DNA of 64,000 nucleotides from Chionis minor (GCA_013398295.1 VZSF01009948.1:62001-126000), one strand, 5' to 3'; positions 26,768 to 40,429 are shown, numbered from the stretch's first letter. Notes: generated by a model not told the origin, from the letters alone. Made by a program: numbers and translations.

Positions 26768-27114
26768 GCTCTCTCTATATATATAAGCTATATATATATA
26801 TGGCAATGGCTTAAGTAATTAATTTACTAGGCAGTGGAAACTAAGATTTCTCATTCTAGGTCTAAGCTTTAGAAGAGTTTTCTTCTAACCTGTATCTCTT
26901 GTTCCAAAAAATAGGGTAACAAATCACCAAGATTCAACTTTTTTTCCGTAGTATTTTGGGTAGACAATGTTTCCGTTTCTCAGGCTAGGAAGCTTAATTT
27001 CTTTTCACACTTGCTAGAAATGATCTTATACATCCTCCCAGTCTTATTATCCATAAAATAAATGAGATACTGACCAAATAATCCATCAAATACCCAAAAG
27101 CCTTATGTCTGCCA

Positions 27115-27240
27115 AAGAGGTAAGTTAGAGGGATAAAGCAGTTCAGCAACTGACTTGGTGGTTTTCTGATGACACTGTCCCCAGTAGTAGCCATGTTGGA
27201 CCTTTTGGGTTTTCACCCCAAGGTTCAAGCTGCAGATGAG
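27115..27240. repeat. Diverged dispersed repeat, copy 2
   Basis: AAGAGGTAAGTTAGAGGGAT.., ..CAGTTCAGCAACTGACTTGG.. and ..TGATGACACTGTCCCCAG.. resemble the copy at 25754-25892. It ends about 140 nt before the acceptor of the first ANKRD12 coding exon. Confidence 0.45.
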
Positions 27241-27390
27241 TAAGATGCTTGAAGTCAGGTGTCATTGTTAGTCATCTTTTTTTGGCTACTATTCAACTCT
27301 GCTACCATCTGCAGCAGCAACATTTGTCTTGAAATGACACTGTAGTATGTATATTTGTATGATGTTTGTTGTTTGTTTTTCAGACACACG

Positions 27391-27423
27391 ATGAACCCAC
27401 TGATAGAAGATACAGCTAGCTAA
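27391..27423 (+). promoter_or_regulatory. ANKRD12: Upstream ORF (10 codons) before ANKRD12 start
   Basis: In the 5' UTR part of the first coding exon, an ATG with A at -3 opens MNPLIEDTAS and stops at TAA. The stop lies 11 nt upstream of the main ATG. Such an ORF would be expected to reduce initiation at the main start or require re-initiation. Its effect is inferred. Confidence 0.6.
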
Positions 27424-27434
27424 ACAGCTATAAA

Positions 27435-27521
27435 ATGCCCAAATTTGGGTCTACAAAAACAGTTCAAGTTGAAAATTCTGACAGTGATAGCACCATGGTG
27501 GAAAAACCAACTGCAAGAAAG
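27435..27521 (+). CDS. ANKRD12: ANKRD12 first coding exon
   Basis: The exon begins at 27384 (acceptor TTTGTTTTTCAG), carries 51 nt of 5' UTR and then the start codon in a good context (AAAATGC, A at -3). It codes residues 1-29, MPKFGSTKTVQVENSDSDST then MVEKPTARK, and ends AAG/GTAACA in phase 0. It matches the N-terminus of vertebrate ANKRD12 (ankyrin repeat-containing cofactor 2, ANCO-2), a nuclear protein that binds p160 coactivators and recruits histone deacetylases. The Ser/Asp cluster is a likely CK2 target. It splices in frame to the exon at 35592. Confidence 0.93.
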
Positions 27522-30500
27522 GTAACAAAACTATATTCCTGTCCATTTAATTTCAGAGACATGAAAAGCATGTATTCTGTCATCATTTTTGTTACTGTAA
27601 TATGAAGAAATAAATATGAATTGTGTTTTGGTACCTTGAGTGCAGAAAGAGTATTAAGTTTTTACATGACTATAACTGTAAATTGAACTAGGGAAACTGA
27701 ATTAATGCCTTTTATTGTAACTTGCAACCTAATTCAAGTTGCTGGAAGCATTGGGTTCATTTGGCGTTAGTGAATAGTTTCCATATCTTATATTATACGA
27801 AGTCTTTATACACTCACAAGAGCGATGATTCATATTTTACTTAATTTTACAGCATCCTACCCTTTGTAACGAACACATGAAACACTTCTGAAGGCCTGTG
27901 AAAGAGCACAGACCAATGAACAAACATTAGTTTCTTATACTCTGTTGTAACACAGGGGCCTGTTCCCTCTGTTAGGAGGACTTGAAAGCCAAATGCTGCA
28001 GAAGGGTTAAGAGTAACTGTAGAGGGGAGCCCGCTTGAAAACCTGTACAATCCATTTTTGAGTGTTGGAGGATGAAGGAGTATGCAAGCTCTGGTAGTAA
28101 TGAAGGGTGGTTTGTTATTTATAAATGTAAAATATCCTATTATTTTCAAATGTCTGGAGCCAACTTGCAAATAACCCGGTTCTCTATTTTGTCTGCCTAG
28201 CGCACTTGTACAACAGATGAGTTTATCTGTAGTAGTAATGAATATTAAAAGATAGAATAATATTCTGTGTTGTGGATGATGAGTTGTATATTGCCCTAAA
28301 GAGAGAGAATCCATTTATCTCCCAAATGATGTTTAAAACTCTTCTCTGGAGTGTGCGTGGGTGGTCATACTGTTACTATGTTGTTGAAGTCTGTATTCTC
28401 TGTAAGACCGCTTAATGAATGGATGTAAGACAGGGAAAGATGAAAAAACAGGAAAAGATGAGAACATTCAACATCTGCTTCAAACTGTTTGTCTTCTGAA
28501 AACATTCATAGAAAACATTAGAGTTCTAGTCTCTTCACAGTTTGTTTTATGGATCCCAGTAAAATGAGGCAAGGTAGTTGTTTCTACTGGCTGTGTTGAA
28601 CTACTTTGATAAGAAGAGGAAGGTGACAGAGTAAAACGGGGAAATTGGCTGTACTAGTAAACAAATGAAAAAATGTTGGGGCTGTTGTTTTGTTCTGGTC
28701 CTTGTTTGTGATTTCTGTCAAGTTTAATTGAAGTGTCATTCAACACTGAGAATAAGGGAGGAGAACTCTGGGGCAAGCAAGAGTAGGAAGGCTATTGCAG
28801 TGAACTTTAGTGGTATTCAGTACTGCCTTTTTATCTATACACTTGTAAACTACATTTTTTTAAAGATTTTAGGTTATTTAACTAAAAAAAATTTTCTGGT
28901 TTTATAAACTCTTGTCATCTTGACACCAGTATTTCTGAAAAAAACTTCTGACAGGAAAATCTTGAAGACGTAATTATGCTACAAAAACTGACTTAGGTCA
29001 CTTTTTTCCAAGCTTTATTTATGCTTCTGATTTAAAAAAAACCCTAATTTTCATCTTTTATTCACTTTCATCAAAGCAAAAATAGTGGGTTTGTTGGAAT
29101 GTGTCAGTTTAAGTTTTCCCCTTTTTCCTGTTTCTCTGCTAAAGGTATGACTTGAAATGTTTGGAATGTATTTGTTTGAAGGTTTGAATGTATAGAAATA
29201 GATTATCATGTTTTTACAGTGCAGATTACTTTCTTCCTTCGTAGGCTTCAAATTTTACATACAAATTGCTTTGCAATCTGAATTTTAAAAAAATAATCAA
29301 AATAAAGAATTTACTTCTGAGGCCCTCTTCCTCTTCCACTCTCCACCTCTGGCTCCCCCTCACCTCCTTTCCCTGTTGCTTGCTGCCATAGAAAAATTGT
29401 TCTAGTTTCCAGAGTGGCTGTTGAATCTGCAGCCACTGCCAAAGGAACTGCCTTAGCAGTGATCCTTCTGCCCAGTTCAGTATTTGCTGGCTGTCTTGAC
29501 GCCTTCCTTTCCAGTAATCTCCTGCCTCTGATCTACTAATAACAGTAGCAGTTATGTCTGCTGAGCCATTTAACCCCCGTGCCCTGCAATCTCTGCAAAG
29601 TTAAGTAATCTTCTGAAACAGATATGAGTAGCTGTCTTTCACCAGAAGAAGATACGAATCCGTATGAAAATATGAATAATTTTTTCCAGGGAACAGAACA
29701 GTGAACGTGGTGTCATTTCTTTAACCACCAGGAAATATGACAAATTCTGATTTGATTTAGAAAGGAGTAAATTAACATTCTATTTTTAATGGTCACATAA
29801 AACCCTTTCATTGTTTTATTGGTTTAGGTAAAGAGTTGTCCTTAGCTGGCTGAACTAACAAGGAAATGCGTGTTGACACTGATCACCAGTACAGGAATTA
29901 GAAGTATCGACAAATGTGCTAGGGTCAGATTCTACCTTGTCTGGTATTTGAGATTAAGATGACAGTGAAAGCAGGATTACTTAGAAAATTGATGTCTGTG
30001 AAAGATGGAAGTTTCACCAAGGACATCATGTATGGAAAAAGGAAGGTGGTCTAATTTAGATTGGTACCAAACAGTAAACTGGTAAACTGCTTGCGCTGTT
30101 ATGTTCAGTCTTGTTCACTGTCCACCTTGGCACAAGATATAATGTGAGATTAGAATAATGTAGGATTTGATTTGGGGATTGAATGGTATAAATTGATATA
30201 TATAATACTGAAAATGTGAGATCCTAAATAAAAGTACAGAATTACTTTGTGGTTGCAGCTCATATTCCTGTATTCAGGTTTTTATCATAGTAACTACCTT
30301 TTGTCATATTTTGAGAAATTTGAATATATGGTTATGATGTTAAGTAGTCACTGAAGCAGTCACACAAACTGTTCTTTAACACAGGGACAAGCCATTGTCA
30401 GGAGTGTTTAGCTGGCCTGTGAATAATCTGCAATCTTTTCCACCATTTTAGAAAAAGCAGACAAAATATTGCCAAAATATAATCAATTTAATTCAGCCTA

Positions 30501-32229
30501 GCAAATTATTTAAAATTCAACAGACAAAATAGAGTAAAATTTGAGTTTGAACAATGTAAAATCATGAATTCAAATTGTATTACACACACAAACATAAAAC
30601 TCTGAAGTGAACATTGACGAAGGCAAATGAACAGTGAAAATTTTAAATTAAATATCTTCGGGAAGTAGTGGAAATTTCTCTGAAGCAAATAAGGATTTTT
30701 ATCAATACGTAAACAAGTTGCAACCATGAATTTAAAAACAATAGTCTTTGAACTTCTTATAGCATTAGAACTTCTTATGAAAAAGTTATGGATTAATGTA
30801 ACTGATATAAGGAAGTACCAGTGCTGCAGGTGAAAGAGATACTAAAGTAAAATTTTTGCTTTAGTGGCATTTTTATATGGAAGTGTCTTGATTAATCTGG
30901 AAAATACCTCTGGTTCACGTACTTTTCTCAGTATCGTGTGACCAATGAGTGACCATTCACTGTGCCATCAGAGATGCCTGTGCCTTTTAGTAGCGTGAAA
31001 AGACCCCGAGGTTATCAAAACTCAGATAATGGCAGTGGTCCTCAGTACAAAGAAATGCATTCTAATTGTATTTTTCACATAGCTTTGGCTTTTTATTTTT
31101 TCTGTAGAAGAGTACAGTCAAACCTCTTCTGCATTTTGCTGTGTAAACTTGCTCCTGTGTCCGCTTTGTGTTTGAACTACCGTGGAACTTAATCTCTATG
31201 ACTGTAAATGAACTGAAGATGAGTAGTTCAATTATTGATGTTCCCTTATATGTTCATAGATGCATTGTGGGCAGAGGAGGCCTAATGTGAAATAACTTTC
31301 ATGCAAAACAGTGCATTTACAGATAAACTCTAATGTTAAAGGACGCCACTCCCTAAAAAAAGATTCCTCATTCTTCTCAAAATAAAAACTGTAATATATG
31401 ATGTTAGCCTAAACGCATTAAGAAAAAATGTTTGCAGGATTTTTTTCCTAGTTGGTACAATGTTTGTCTCTTGCTGGTTGTGCACTCTTAGCTGTTGACT
31501 GAGGGATGTAGTAGCTAATGTTGTTATGAGCTATTTGTCCAGTGTAAGTTAATGCTTATTTTGCTGTTCTAGCAACCAGTAAATAGCTATGCGAATCAGC
31601 TATGTGTTCAGGTCTTCTGAGAGCTTAAAAAAATCATTGTCAAAAATCGTTAACATTCCTGTTAATAAGCTGCGTTTGTATCCGATATGCTTTAGGGTAC
31701 ATGTATTTTTATTTCAGTTGCTCATCTTGGGAGCAGAATATAAAAGAAAAATTTAAAAGTGTGTACAGCAGATAGACCATTTAGTGTTTGCATGAGATAT
31801 TGTATAAAGATAGGAACATAATGAAATTTTAATTTATCTGAATTTATACTTTGGAACTTACATGGCCAAAACTCAGGAAGTAAATGATAGATACGTGGTC
31901 CAAAGGAGAAACACATTTGAGGTTTGTAAGAATTAACTCTCTTCTTAGAAGAGTCCAACAGTAATGCCCAAAGCCATTTTAATAACATGCAGAACACACT
32001 TAAGTATGTAATTATCTTTGATAGGCAGAAAAAGAATGCTTATTCTCCTGGGGCTTAGTACATCTGCTAGATTGTATTACAGTCTTGCCTCCTTTTGTGT
32101 GTTGTCACTGGTTGTAGCGGTACCAGACAACAGAGCTGGACTGGGATATCGAGAGATTGGCCAGACTGCTGTTTGTTAGCCTTCTGAGATTGTTTCTGTT
32201 GAACAGATTAAAAATGTGTTCCTCATCAT

Positions 32230-32640
32230 AGCACACTAGTATGGTTTTGTTGACAGGGAAAATTCTTCCTTGTTACTATGTCCTGCAGTGAGGCGTGCAT
32301 TAAATGTTGATACATGCAGATCCAGTTCATCCATTTGCTCCAGAGTAGAATAAGCTGTACTGGGTTCTTGACAGATGTTTGCCAGACTTTTTCTGTAAAG
32401 CCTTGACTGATGGAAATTTCAGTCTCCTTGGGCAGCTTATTCTGATACTTAATTGTGGTGACTGCCATAGAGTTAGATACTTAGTAGAAGGATAAATAAC
32501 CTTTGCTTGTCTCCTGTTGCAGCCTAAAGCCATTAAATGTGCTGTAGCTGTAGTGGCCAGAGAGAGTGTGTGATGCCTTTCTCTTGCAGCAGTAGTTTAT
32601 GTATCTCAACATTACCATGTCTTCGGTGTTTTATTTGGTT
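32230..32640 (-). mobile_element. Probable ancient CR1 remnant
   Basis: TCTCCTTGGGCAGCTTATTC.. followed by ..TGATACTTAATTGTGG.. resembles the inverted CR1 ORF2 end (LPREVE/ CFDSL-type region) at low identity. No intact tail is seen. Boundaries are approximate and the assignment is by pattern only. Confidence 0.4.
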
Positions 32641-34104
32641 AGCAGTTTTCACTTGAGATTAATGAATCTCTTTAGAAAGTCCACAGATATTCTAAGTTAC
32701 AAGTTGCTATATAAAAGACATCAACTTCATTTCGGGTTGCTTCCGTGGATCGTATTACACTAATAAATAGACCTATTAATGCTGAATTTTGAACCTTGCT
32801 TTGGACCTTGAAAAAGAGACTGCTGTTGCAGTGACCAGGAGTAGTTGGAACAGTGAATGCTCACTCTTTAAATCAAAATACCTACTCTAACCTGCAGGGT
32901 TTGCTACCTTCTCTTGCCTCCCTTTACTTGAAGTTGAATCCAGGAGGCTGTTAAGAGTTTTGTGGCTTTTAATGTGGGGTTTTGTGACTGTACAGATAAT
33001 TATTTTTATCATTTTGTAGAACCTTTTGCCATTTTGTTTTGTATTTAGAGTGTTTTTTCAGATTTGCTAGTCATTTTATTGTCCCTTTGCCAGTGCTCTT
33101 TGCTTCTCCCTTTCTCCTGGTTGTGATGGTGTCTGCATACCTAATTGCATCTCTGTTTCAGCTTTGTCACTGAAAATACTAAACAGCATTGAATTTGTAC
33201 AGACTTCTGAAACACCATGTTCATTGCATCTTTTGGGTTGGGAAGTCCACCACTGGTGGTGGCTAAATGTTTGTTTCCACAATGGCTAAGGAACAAAATA
33301 CTCTTGTTTTTCAGTTTCTGTGTTTTCTGTGTATGGCCTGTTCTTTTGTTTTCAATTTCTCTGTTTATCTGAAAGTATGCATTTTGAACTGTCTCTGCTT
33401 CTAATTAGATAATCACACAATATTCAGTGATTATCAAAAAGTGGTGCCTCAGTCATAATATTTAATATAATGCATACACACAATTTATTAATAAGAATAA
33501 ATGTAAAGCTATAAAATTATTTAAGCAGCTTGTGTCTCTTTGTGAGGACCTACCAATGTATTTTACTGATTAGTACCAAAAAAGTGATCCTTTTTAGGGA
33601 CTACCAAGCACAAAAAATGTTGCACTTTTTTTTTTTTTCTTTCTTTCTCAGGACAAGTTGAAACCAATGTTTCTTGCTTAGGAATTCTGAATTATTTTCA
33701 GTTGATCCGTTCTGTTGCATAGTAACTAAGATAATGTTCTAGAGAAAGCAATAGAATTTTAATTCCACTTTACTGTATTGTGGGACATTTATGTATGTAC
33801 ATATGAGAAATAATTGGATTGTTTGGAACAAGAGATGATACAGCTCTTGGTGAGATTGGGCTGAAGCGGGGAAACTCTTTACATGTAGTGGAAGAGATCA
33901 GAATGGGCTCAATAGAGTTTGGGTCTGCTCTTGTCAATTTTCATTTGTAAATGATCAGTTGTGTTAGATTGATTAGTTGCTTTTGAAAATAGCAGCACAG
34001 ACACTTTATCTCCCCAGGGCTTAGAGAAGTCTTATGGGATTTTAGATTTTTAGATTTTCTTGGTCTTGCCTGTAAGAAAAAGGCTGGGGAGGTGTGTGTT
34101 ATTT

Positions 34105-34215
34105 CCTTTAGGGTTTTGGAGGAGGGCTGGTTTTGGTGTGTGGGATTTAGTCTGTGTTTTGGTTGGTTTGGGGGTTTGATTTTTTTGGGGGGTTTTGACA
34201 CACCACCCCCCCCGC
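34105..34215. repeat. T/G-rich low-complexity tract with C run
   Basis: Repeated TTTTGG/TTTGGGG blocks (GGTTGGTTTGGGGGTTTGAT, TTTTTTGGGGGGTTTTGACA) followed by CCACCCCCCCCCGCCCC. The G runs are closely spaced enough for a G-quadruplex. It is the complementary form of the A/C-rich tracts elsewhere in the window. Confidence 0.8.
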
Positions 34216-35591
34216 CCCTACCCAGGTTTTCAAACTCAGAATGAAGATAGGTTTTCTCTGGGGGCATCAACCTTTTACTTCAGGAATTCTCCTGACGTAG
34301 ACTGATCCCTTCTTTGCAATTTCCCCAGTAACAGACATTTGTCATCTGAAGATTGCAGAGTTTGTTTGCGGTTTCTTTTTGTAGTCACTTCTGCCTACCC
34401 CTTTAGCAACAGTTTAAATTCAGAGTGTCAGATGATATAATCACACTACTCTTTTTACCTGTGTTTGTTTTTAAATAAAGGAAAGGTATTCTTGAGAATA
34501 GTACCTTTACTTGCAGTTATTTTCTCTTTCCTCTAATCAGAATAAATCTTTTAACTTCTTGTTTGAAAAGTACCAAGGAGCAGCCTTTTGTTTTTCTGAT
34601 TGGCAAGTAAGAGTATGTGCCTCTTCCACCTTTAGAAAATGAATCTATTAGTACTTTAATCCAATCATGTGTTAAGAATGATATAAAGCTGTGGAGTTGT
34701 GATAGCTGCCATAGCTGGATAATGTGTTTCTGCAGCATGTAATGAACAGAAGATACGTCTCTACATTGCATCTTGATTGGTAGGCCAAAATGTTGGGGTT
34801 TGCAGAGGGTTCTCTCAAGCAACCTTCTCGCTAACCTGCTGTCTCTTATGTATTTTGACCTCCTATATTATCAAAATAATCAAACATAAGTTACTGTTGT
34901 GCCCATCTGGGTTTTTCCCTGTCTATCTTGAAATACAGGGCAAAAATGCCAGATTTGTGCAACTAAAAATCCCAAATTGCTTGTACCTATCTTTTCTAAA
35001 TGTGATACCAGTTAGAAGACTTTCTTCATAGATTTTCTAAGTAATTAGTAAATTTTACTTCAGAAAATGAAACATTACACTATTTTTCTTGTTGAAATAG
35101 GAGTTCTGTATGGATGCATTATGGTGTGGGAGTGGAGGCAGGGGAGGGCTGTTAGAGGGCTTTTTTGTTGTTACTGTGTTACTATTTACAGTCTAAATTG
35201 CAGTGTGGGCTTTTACTGTTGTGGGTTTTTTGATGTGATTATTATGTTATGATCAGGGAGGGAAGTTGGGATGGTCATTAAGGCTTACCGAAATTTTGTC
35301 CAGTTTGTCTTGTTCCTTTGCTTATTAATCAAGGCTCTAATAGTCAAGAGCAGTTCTACAGTGATGTATCTGGAAGTAGAAATAAAACAGAAGATACTCT
35401 TTTTTAAAAAGAAAGAAATGCCACTGATTATTTTTAGTAAGGTTATTTTAAAAGTTTTTTGAATAAACTACATAATAACGCATATGTACACGCACATACA
35501 TTCTCGCATAGCAGTCTTTTCAGTCTGTATACGTTATAAGACTATTCTGCTTTATGCAAAAATTACTTAGTATACTTTTTATTTATATTAG

Positions 35592-35759
<168 letters not shown>

Positions 35760-38744
35760 TAACTAATTATTTGTTGGTAAAAATACGTCCTAATTTAATT
35801 AATTGTATATTATGTTTTTATATTGATTATTCTTTTTCCCTATAAAAAAGGATACTAAGTATAAAAGTTGCTTGCTTCTGATTGTTGCATCTCAGTCTGA
35901 TGGGCTTTCACCCTATCATTAGCAAGAGCTAGCATGCCAGCATAGTTTATCTACGTTTTCCAGTTGTTTCCTAACCTCATTCTTTTGCTTCTGTTTTAGT
36001 AATAAATCTTTCTTTTGTTGTCGCCTCTAGAGGTCCATTTGCTTAAACAAGTAAACTGATGAAAAGACATGTAAGTGGCTTGATTTGAGAAATAGCTATC
36101 AGCCTTTCGTAGCCTTTTTTGGGGAGGGGGAGCGGGAAGGACTGGTAGATGTACTGCCCTTCATACAAGAGAAAATGTTGCTAAGGTTATGGAACTAAGT
36201 AAACTAGCCATGGAGAGCAGACTTTTCTTTCAGTCTAAGCTCCTGTGATCTGTTCAGGACACCTTTTCTGCACAGGCTGGTAGTTATTCCTAACTTAAGC
36301 ATATTCTACTAGAACTGATTTCAAGACTTCAAAATACCATTCTTAACATGGCTCTTTTCAAATCAAGATGGGAGGAATCTGGATGTGTTCCAAGAATACA
36401 GTTATCTTTGAGTTTAGGTAATTAGCTATCTTTGTTATAGTTCAGTAACAGTTCTGTTGGTAGCAAGACCGTATCTGTGTCCTCTGGAAGGCCAACAGAA
36501 GGCATGGTCCCCAAATTTGTCATATGTCCACTACTACAGTTTCTTACACAGCGCTCCTTGTACATTTGAATAATTTCATAAAGGTAATTCCCTTAATATG
36601 CTTAGATTTAAATGTAAGATAGAAGTATATACCTCAGTACATGTTTAATTTTTGTCTAGGACTGATTTAATGCAGAAGGTTTGGCTCCTGGATATTACAT
36701 ACATATGTTTGTTACTCTAAAGAGAATATGGTATGAAATCCAAATTTGAAATAGTCACATTACAGAACAATACTCTTGGCTTTTGATTTCTGTTTTCAGT
36801 GGTTTTACAGAATTCTAAAGACTTACACTATTTATGATACCACTTGATTCTGAAAAGACCATGTATAAATTAGAGGTATGCTCCCAGCATCTGCTGTATT
36901 AAATTTATTGCTTGGTATTAGACACTAACTGCTTTTCATAATGGAAATAAGTGCTAAATATTACTTCTAAATATATTTAATGTTTTCTGTGTTGGAAATC
37001 TTTTGTCATCATTCCCCACCCCCATCAATTTTAAATAATTCATTGTTATAGCATCTTGTAAGGTAATGTAATATTTTTGTATTTCTCTTGCTATAGCATC
37101 TATTGTCACAGTTGCCATAACCAAGATGGATTACTCTAGGAACTTAGACATGCACATAAAGACAACACGCACACTACAAATCTTTTTGTTACAAGTTATA
37201 GCAGGGAGATGAAATAAACAGTTCAGGTAGGGGCAAGAAATAATTAATACAACTATAGAAGGCACATAGCTTTTAACTACTGTGTAGCAAATATCATAGC
37301 TTGTTGTCCATTTCGTTACTGCTGAGGTAAGTAGGTGAGAGCAACTTACCTCGGCTTACAGGTGAGGAACTTGGTAACTAAGCTTTCCAGAAACATTAGA
37401 GGCAGGAGCATTACTAGGATGAAAAAAACAGTTCTTATAATGCTGATTCTGTACCTAACCAATTAGACCAGTGAGAGTTAAGCACTTAACATTGGTGCCA
37501 AGTTTAACACTGGCATGGATTAGGACCGACATTGGTGATCAAGAAATACAGTGCTGCTTGTGATACAAACTTGTCATTAGTCATTGAAAAGGTTTGCTGT
37601 CACTGGACTGAACTGTTACCTCTGACAGAAGTGTCTCTGTGCTAACTTACGTTTAGAGAAAGGCAAGTGTTACTTGAGAAGGAAGAAAGTAAGCTTTTGA
37701 AGATGAGAGTGTAACCAGAGACTGAAGGAAAAGAAGAGGTGATGAAAAGCTTCTTACCAGCTAGTAGTGCTAGTGTTTAAAAATAAAATAAATTAAAAAA
37801 AAAAAATCCCAGTTTTCTTCTGATACTTTGTGAAAATCTATAGGTGTATTCTAGGGAAACGGTCAAAGGTTGTGTATACAATTCATAATTAGAAAGATTC
37901 TGAAAAAATACGTGGTACTACTTCATTCTTCCCGCTGCCAATTACAGTTCCAGGATGTATTTTAACCTTTCCCTTTACTTTTATTTTTAATAGCTTTCCA
38001 ATATGTTTTTTGCAGAGCTCAGAATAGCAAAATATTCTTACTGCTTTGCTTAATAGTTTCTTTGTAACAGATGATAAGACATTTGAGTCTGATTTTTCAA
38101 ATATTTTTAAAGATTTAGGGTTTTCTAAAAATGTGTCTAGGTGAGCAGAAAATCAAGAAATGCCATAAGAAGTTGCTCTAGGATAAAAAAAAATAAATTA
38201 ATGGTTTTAATTTAATAAAAAGTTTATTTCCGAGATACATGATAGGGTTGCTAGCTAATTGTAGAAACCTCATGATAATTGGGTTTCTTCCTTTTTAGGC
38301 AGGTAAGTCAGTCAAAGAATGGGAGTACCAAATTGTTAAAGCTTTACATCATTAGAGCTGTCTCTGTTCTATCTCTAGAGTATTCATCAGTGAAGTAAGA
38401 TTTTTGGGTTTTTTGCTTTATTTTTGTAAAAATTGCCCCCTGCAATTTCACCTCTTGCTCCTTTTTGTGGTGGGGTTCTTTTGGTTTAGGTATTATCTAG
38501 AAACTATATGTGATAATCAACATGGACAGCCAAACTGAATGTTAACCTCATTTGGAAATATTTTTTTTAAATTTGATACCTATAAAACTATACATAAATT
38601 TTACATCCAGTCAGTTTTGGCAAGAACAAAAACAAACAGGATTTGTAGTGTTCCATGAGAGTCTAGAACAATTGTTGTCCTCCTGTTTATCTAAATTTAG
38701 ATTTAAATCAGTGGTTTTACCTAAGAAACTGCTGCAATAAATCA

Positions 38745-38930
38745 GAATAGAATCATTAAGGTTGGAAAAGACCCTCAAGATCATTGAGTCCAACCGTAAA
38801 CCTAACACTGCCAAGGCCACCACTTCACCATGTCCCTAAGTGCCACATCTATGTGTCTTTCAAATACCTCCAGGCATAGTGGCTCAACTACTTCCTTGGG
38901 TGGCCCGTTCCAGTGCTTGATAACCCAACT
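38745..38930 (-). mobile_element. CR1 LINE 3' fragment
   Basis: Inverted CR1 3' end: AGAATAGAATCATTAAGGTT, GGAAAAGACCCTCAAGATCA, ..CTAACACTGCCAAGG.., ending ..GGTGGCCCGTTCCAGTGCTT. It belongs to the subtype with CACTTCACCATGTCCCTAAG. 5'-truncated. Confidence 0.93.
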
Positions 38931-40429
38931 ATTTAATTAAATATTTTCAGATTTTGCCTTTAGGTGACTTTCTTACTAATTTCATACTGGTTAGGGCTGA
39001 GTCCAGCTGCCTAAATGTAGTCATGCAATGCCAGTTGAGATGCCACAGTAGCTGAGAAGTCTGCGTAGGGCGGAAAGATAATGTGGTTCACAGGAGACCC
39101 GTGGCCTTCTGAAGAGGCCAGTGGGACAAGGGCAGCACCTGAAATGGCACTATATACCTGTCTTCAAGCAACAGCATCCTATTCTCAGTTTCTTTTGTTG
39201 TGCAGGGCTGTCTCTCTTACACTGTCCTGGTTTGGAGGGCTCTCCTAAACTGAGGGCTCTGTTCTCACATCCCTGTTCTTCGGTCACAGCAACCACGAAA
39301 AGCTAATACAACATACACATACTGCAGTCAAATTTATTTATATTGAAATTTTTGAAGTATAGCTCTAACCCTTATTCAAGTTAATCTTATAAAGTATTTT
39401 TTCTAACACGAAAGCTTTGATTAAGACAGATAGACTGGATGGTAGAAGAAGCACTTTTCATACCTTTTTAAATAAGTTCTCTGATTTGAAGTCTCCCAAT
39501 TCAAAAAACGTAATTTGATTGAAAAGCCATCACCTACTTAGAATACTTAAATAGCATTGCTTGGATTTTGTTAATTTAATTAATCTGGTTATTTTTAAAT
39601 AATCTCTGTGGTTGTCAGAATAAGAACGACAGCCAAGTGCTGCTTTTGCAAAGGACAAGTTTCTTTGCTTTCTCCACCCTATCAGTCTGAATAGGGAAAT
39701 TAGAATTTTTCATAATAACTAAACATAACTGCAGATCGGAAGAATCTTTTCATTGTGAAGATAAGTGTGGGCTTTTTTTTTGTGTGTGTCTGTGATCTTG
39801 TTCCATAGTTGATTATTCAGGAAAATAGCACTGAATGTGTTAATTTGTTGATCTTCCTTGGACGTTATGTTCTCCAGATTTTCTGTTTATAGTAGCATCT
39901 CAGTTTTGTTTTCTGACCCCTTCAACTTCTGTCTTTAAAATAGTGCAAACATGGCACAGGCATATTTCCTTAAGCATTTAACTGACATCCAGAAAAGCAA
40001 AACAACTGACCTCTTTATGTTCCATGTGTACATCATAGTAACACAATTTCTGTACTTGTGCTTCCCATCGTTACAAAGGTTAGTGGGGCTCTTAAAGGGA
40101 CTGTTTACACACCGTGTTACTGCTTGCTGAACTTGGAGAACGTATTGTTAACTATTACAAGTTTCTCAAACTGTTGTTTGGGCTAGAGGCAGGAAAGTGG
40201 AGGTGGTTGTGCGTGTGTATGTGTGTGTTGGTTTGGTTAAATAAATGTGCCACAAAATTGGTTAATTAGGTATCCCAATAGTACCTTGATATCTCTACAG
40301 TGTACAGTATACTGTGAGGACTCTTCATTAGGTTCTAATCTTTCACTGAGAAAAGAAGGAAGCAGCAGTCAGTCATGATGTGTTTCTCTTTAAAATAACT
40401 TCAGTCAGATTACCGCAGTCGCACAGATC

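Larger units (their letters stand above)
7961..27383 (+). other. ANKRD12: Long 5' intronic region of ANKRD12
   Basis: About 19 kb between the CpG island and the first coding exon. Its contents are mainly AT-rich unique DNA with CR1 fragments (12966, 15080, 20233, 23005, 26515), a poly(C) tract, an A/C-rich tract, a diverged direct-repeat pair (25754 and 27115), an AT-rich palindrome (26726) and one candidate untranslated exon (14561). Two weaker exon-like segments have an acceptor and donor but no other support: 8149-8292 and 24784-24924. The remaining stretches show nothing I can name. Confidence 0.6.
27522..35591 (+). other. ANKRD12 intron after first coding exon
   Basis: AT-rich intron of about 8 kb. 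It holds a 155-codon minus-strand open frame at 27847-28314 of unknown nature, an old CR1-like stretch near 32230-32640 and a T/G-rich tract at 34105-34215. It also holds a pyrimidine-rich stretch near 29320-29540. No exon or RNA gene was recognised. Confidence 0.6.
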
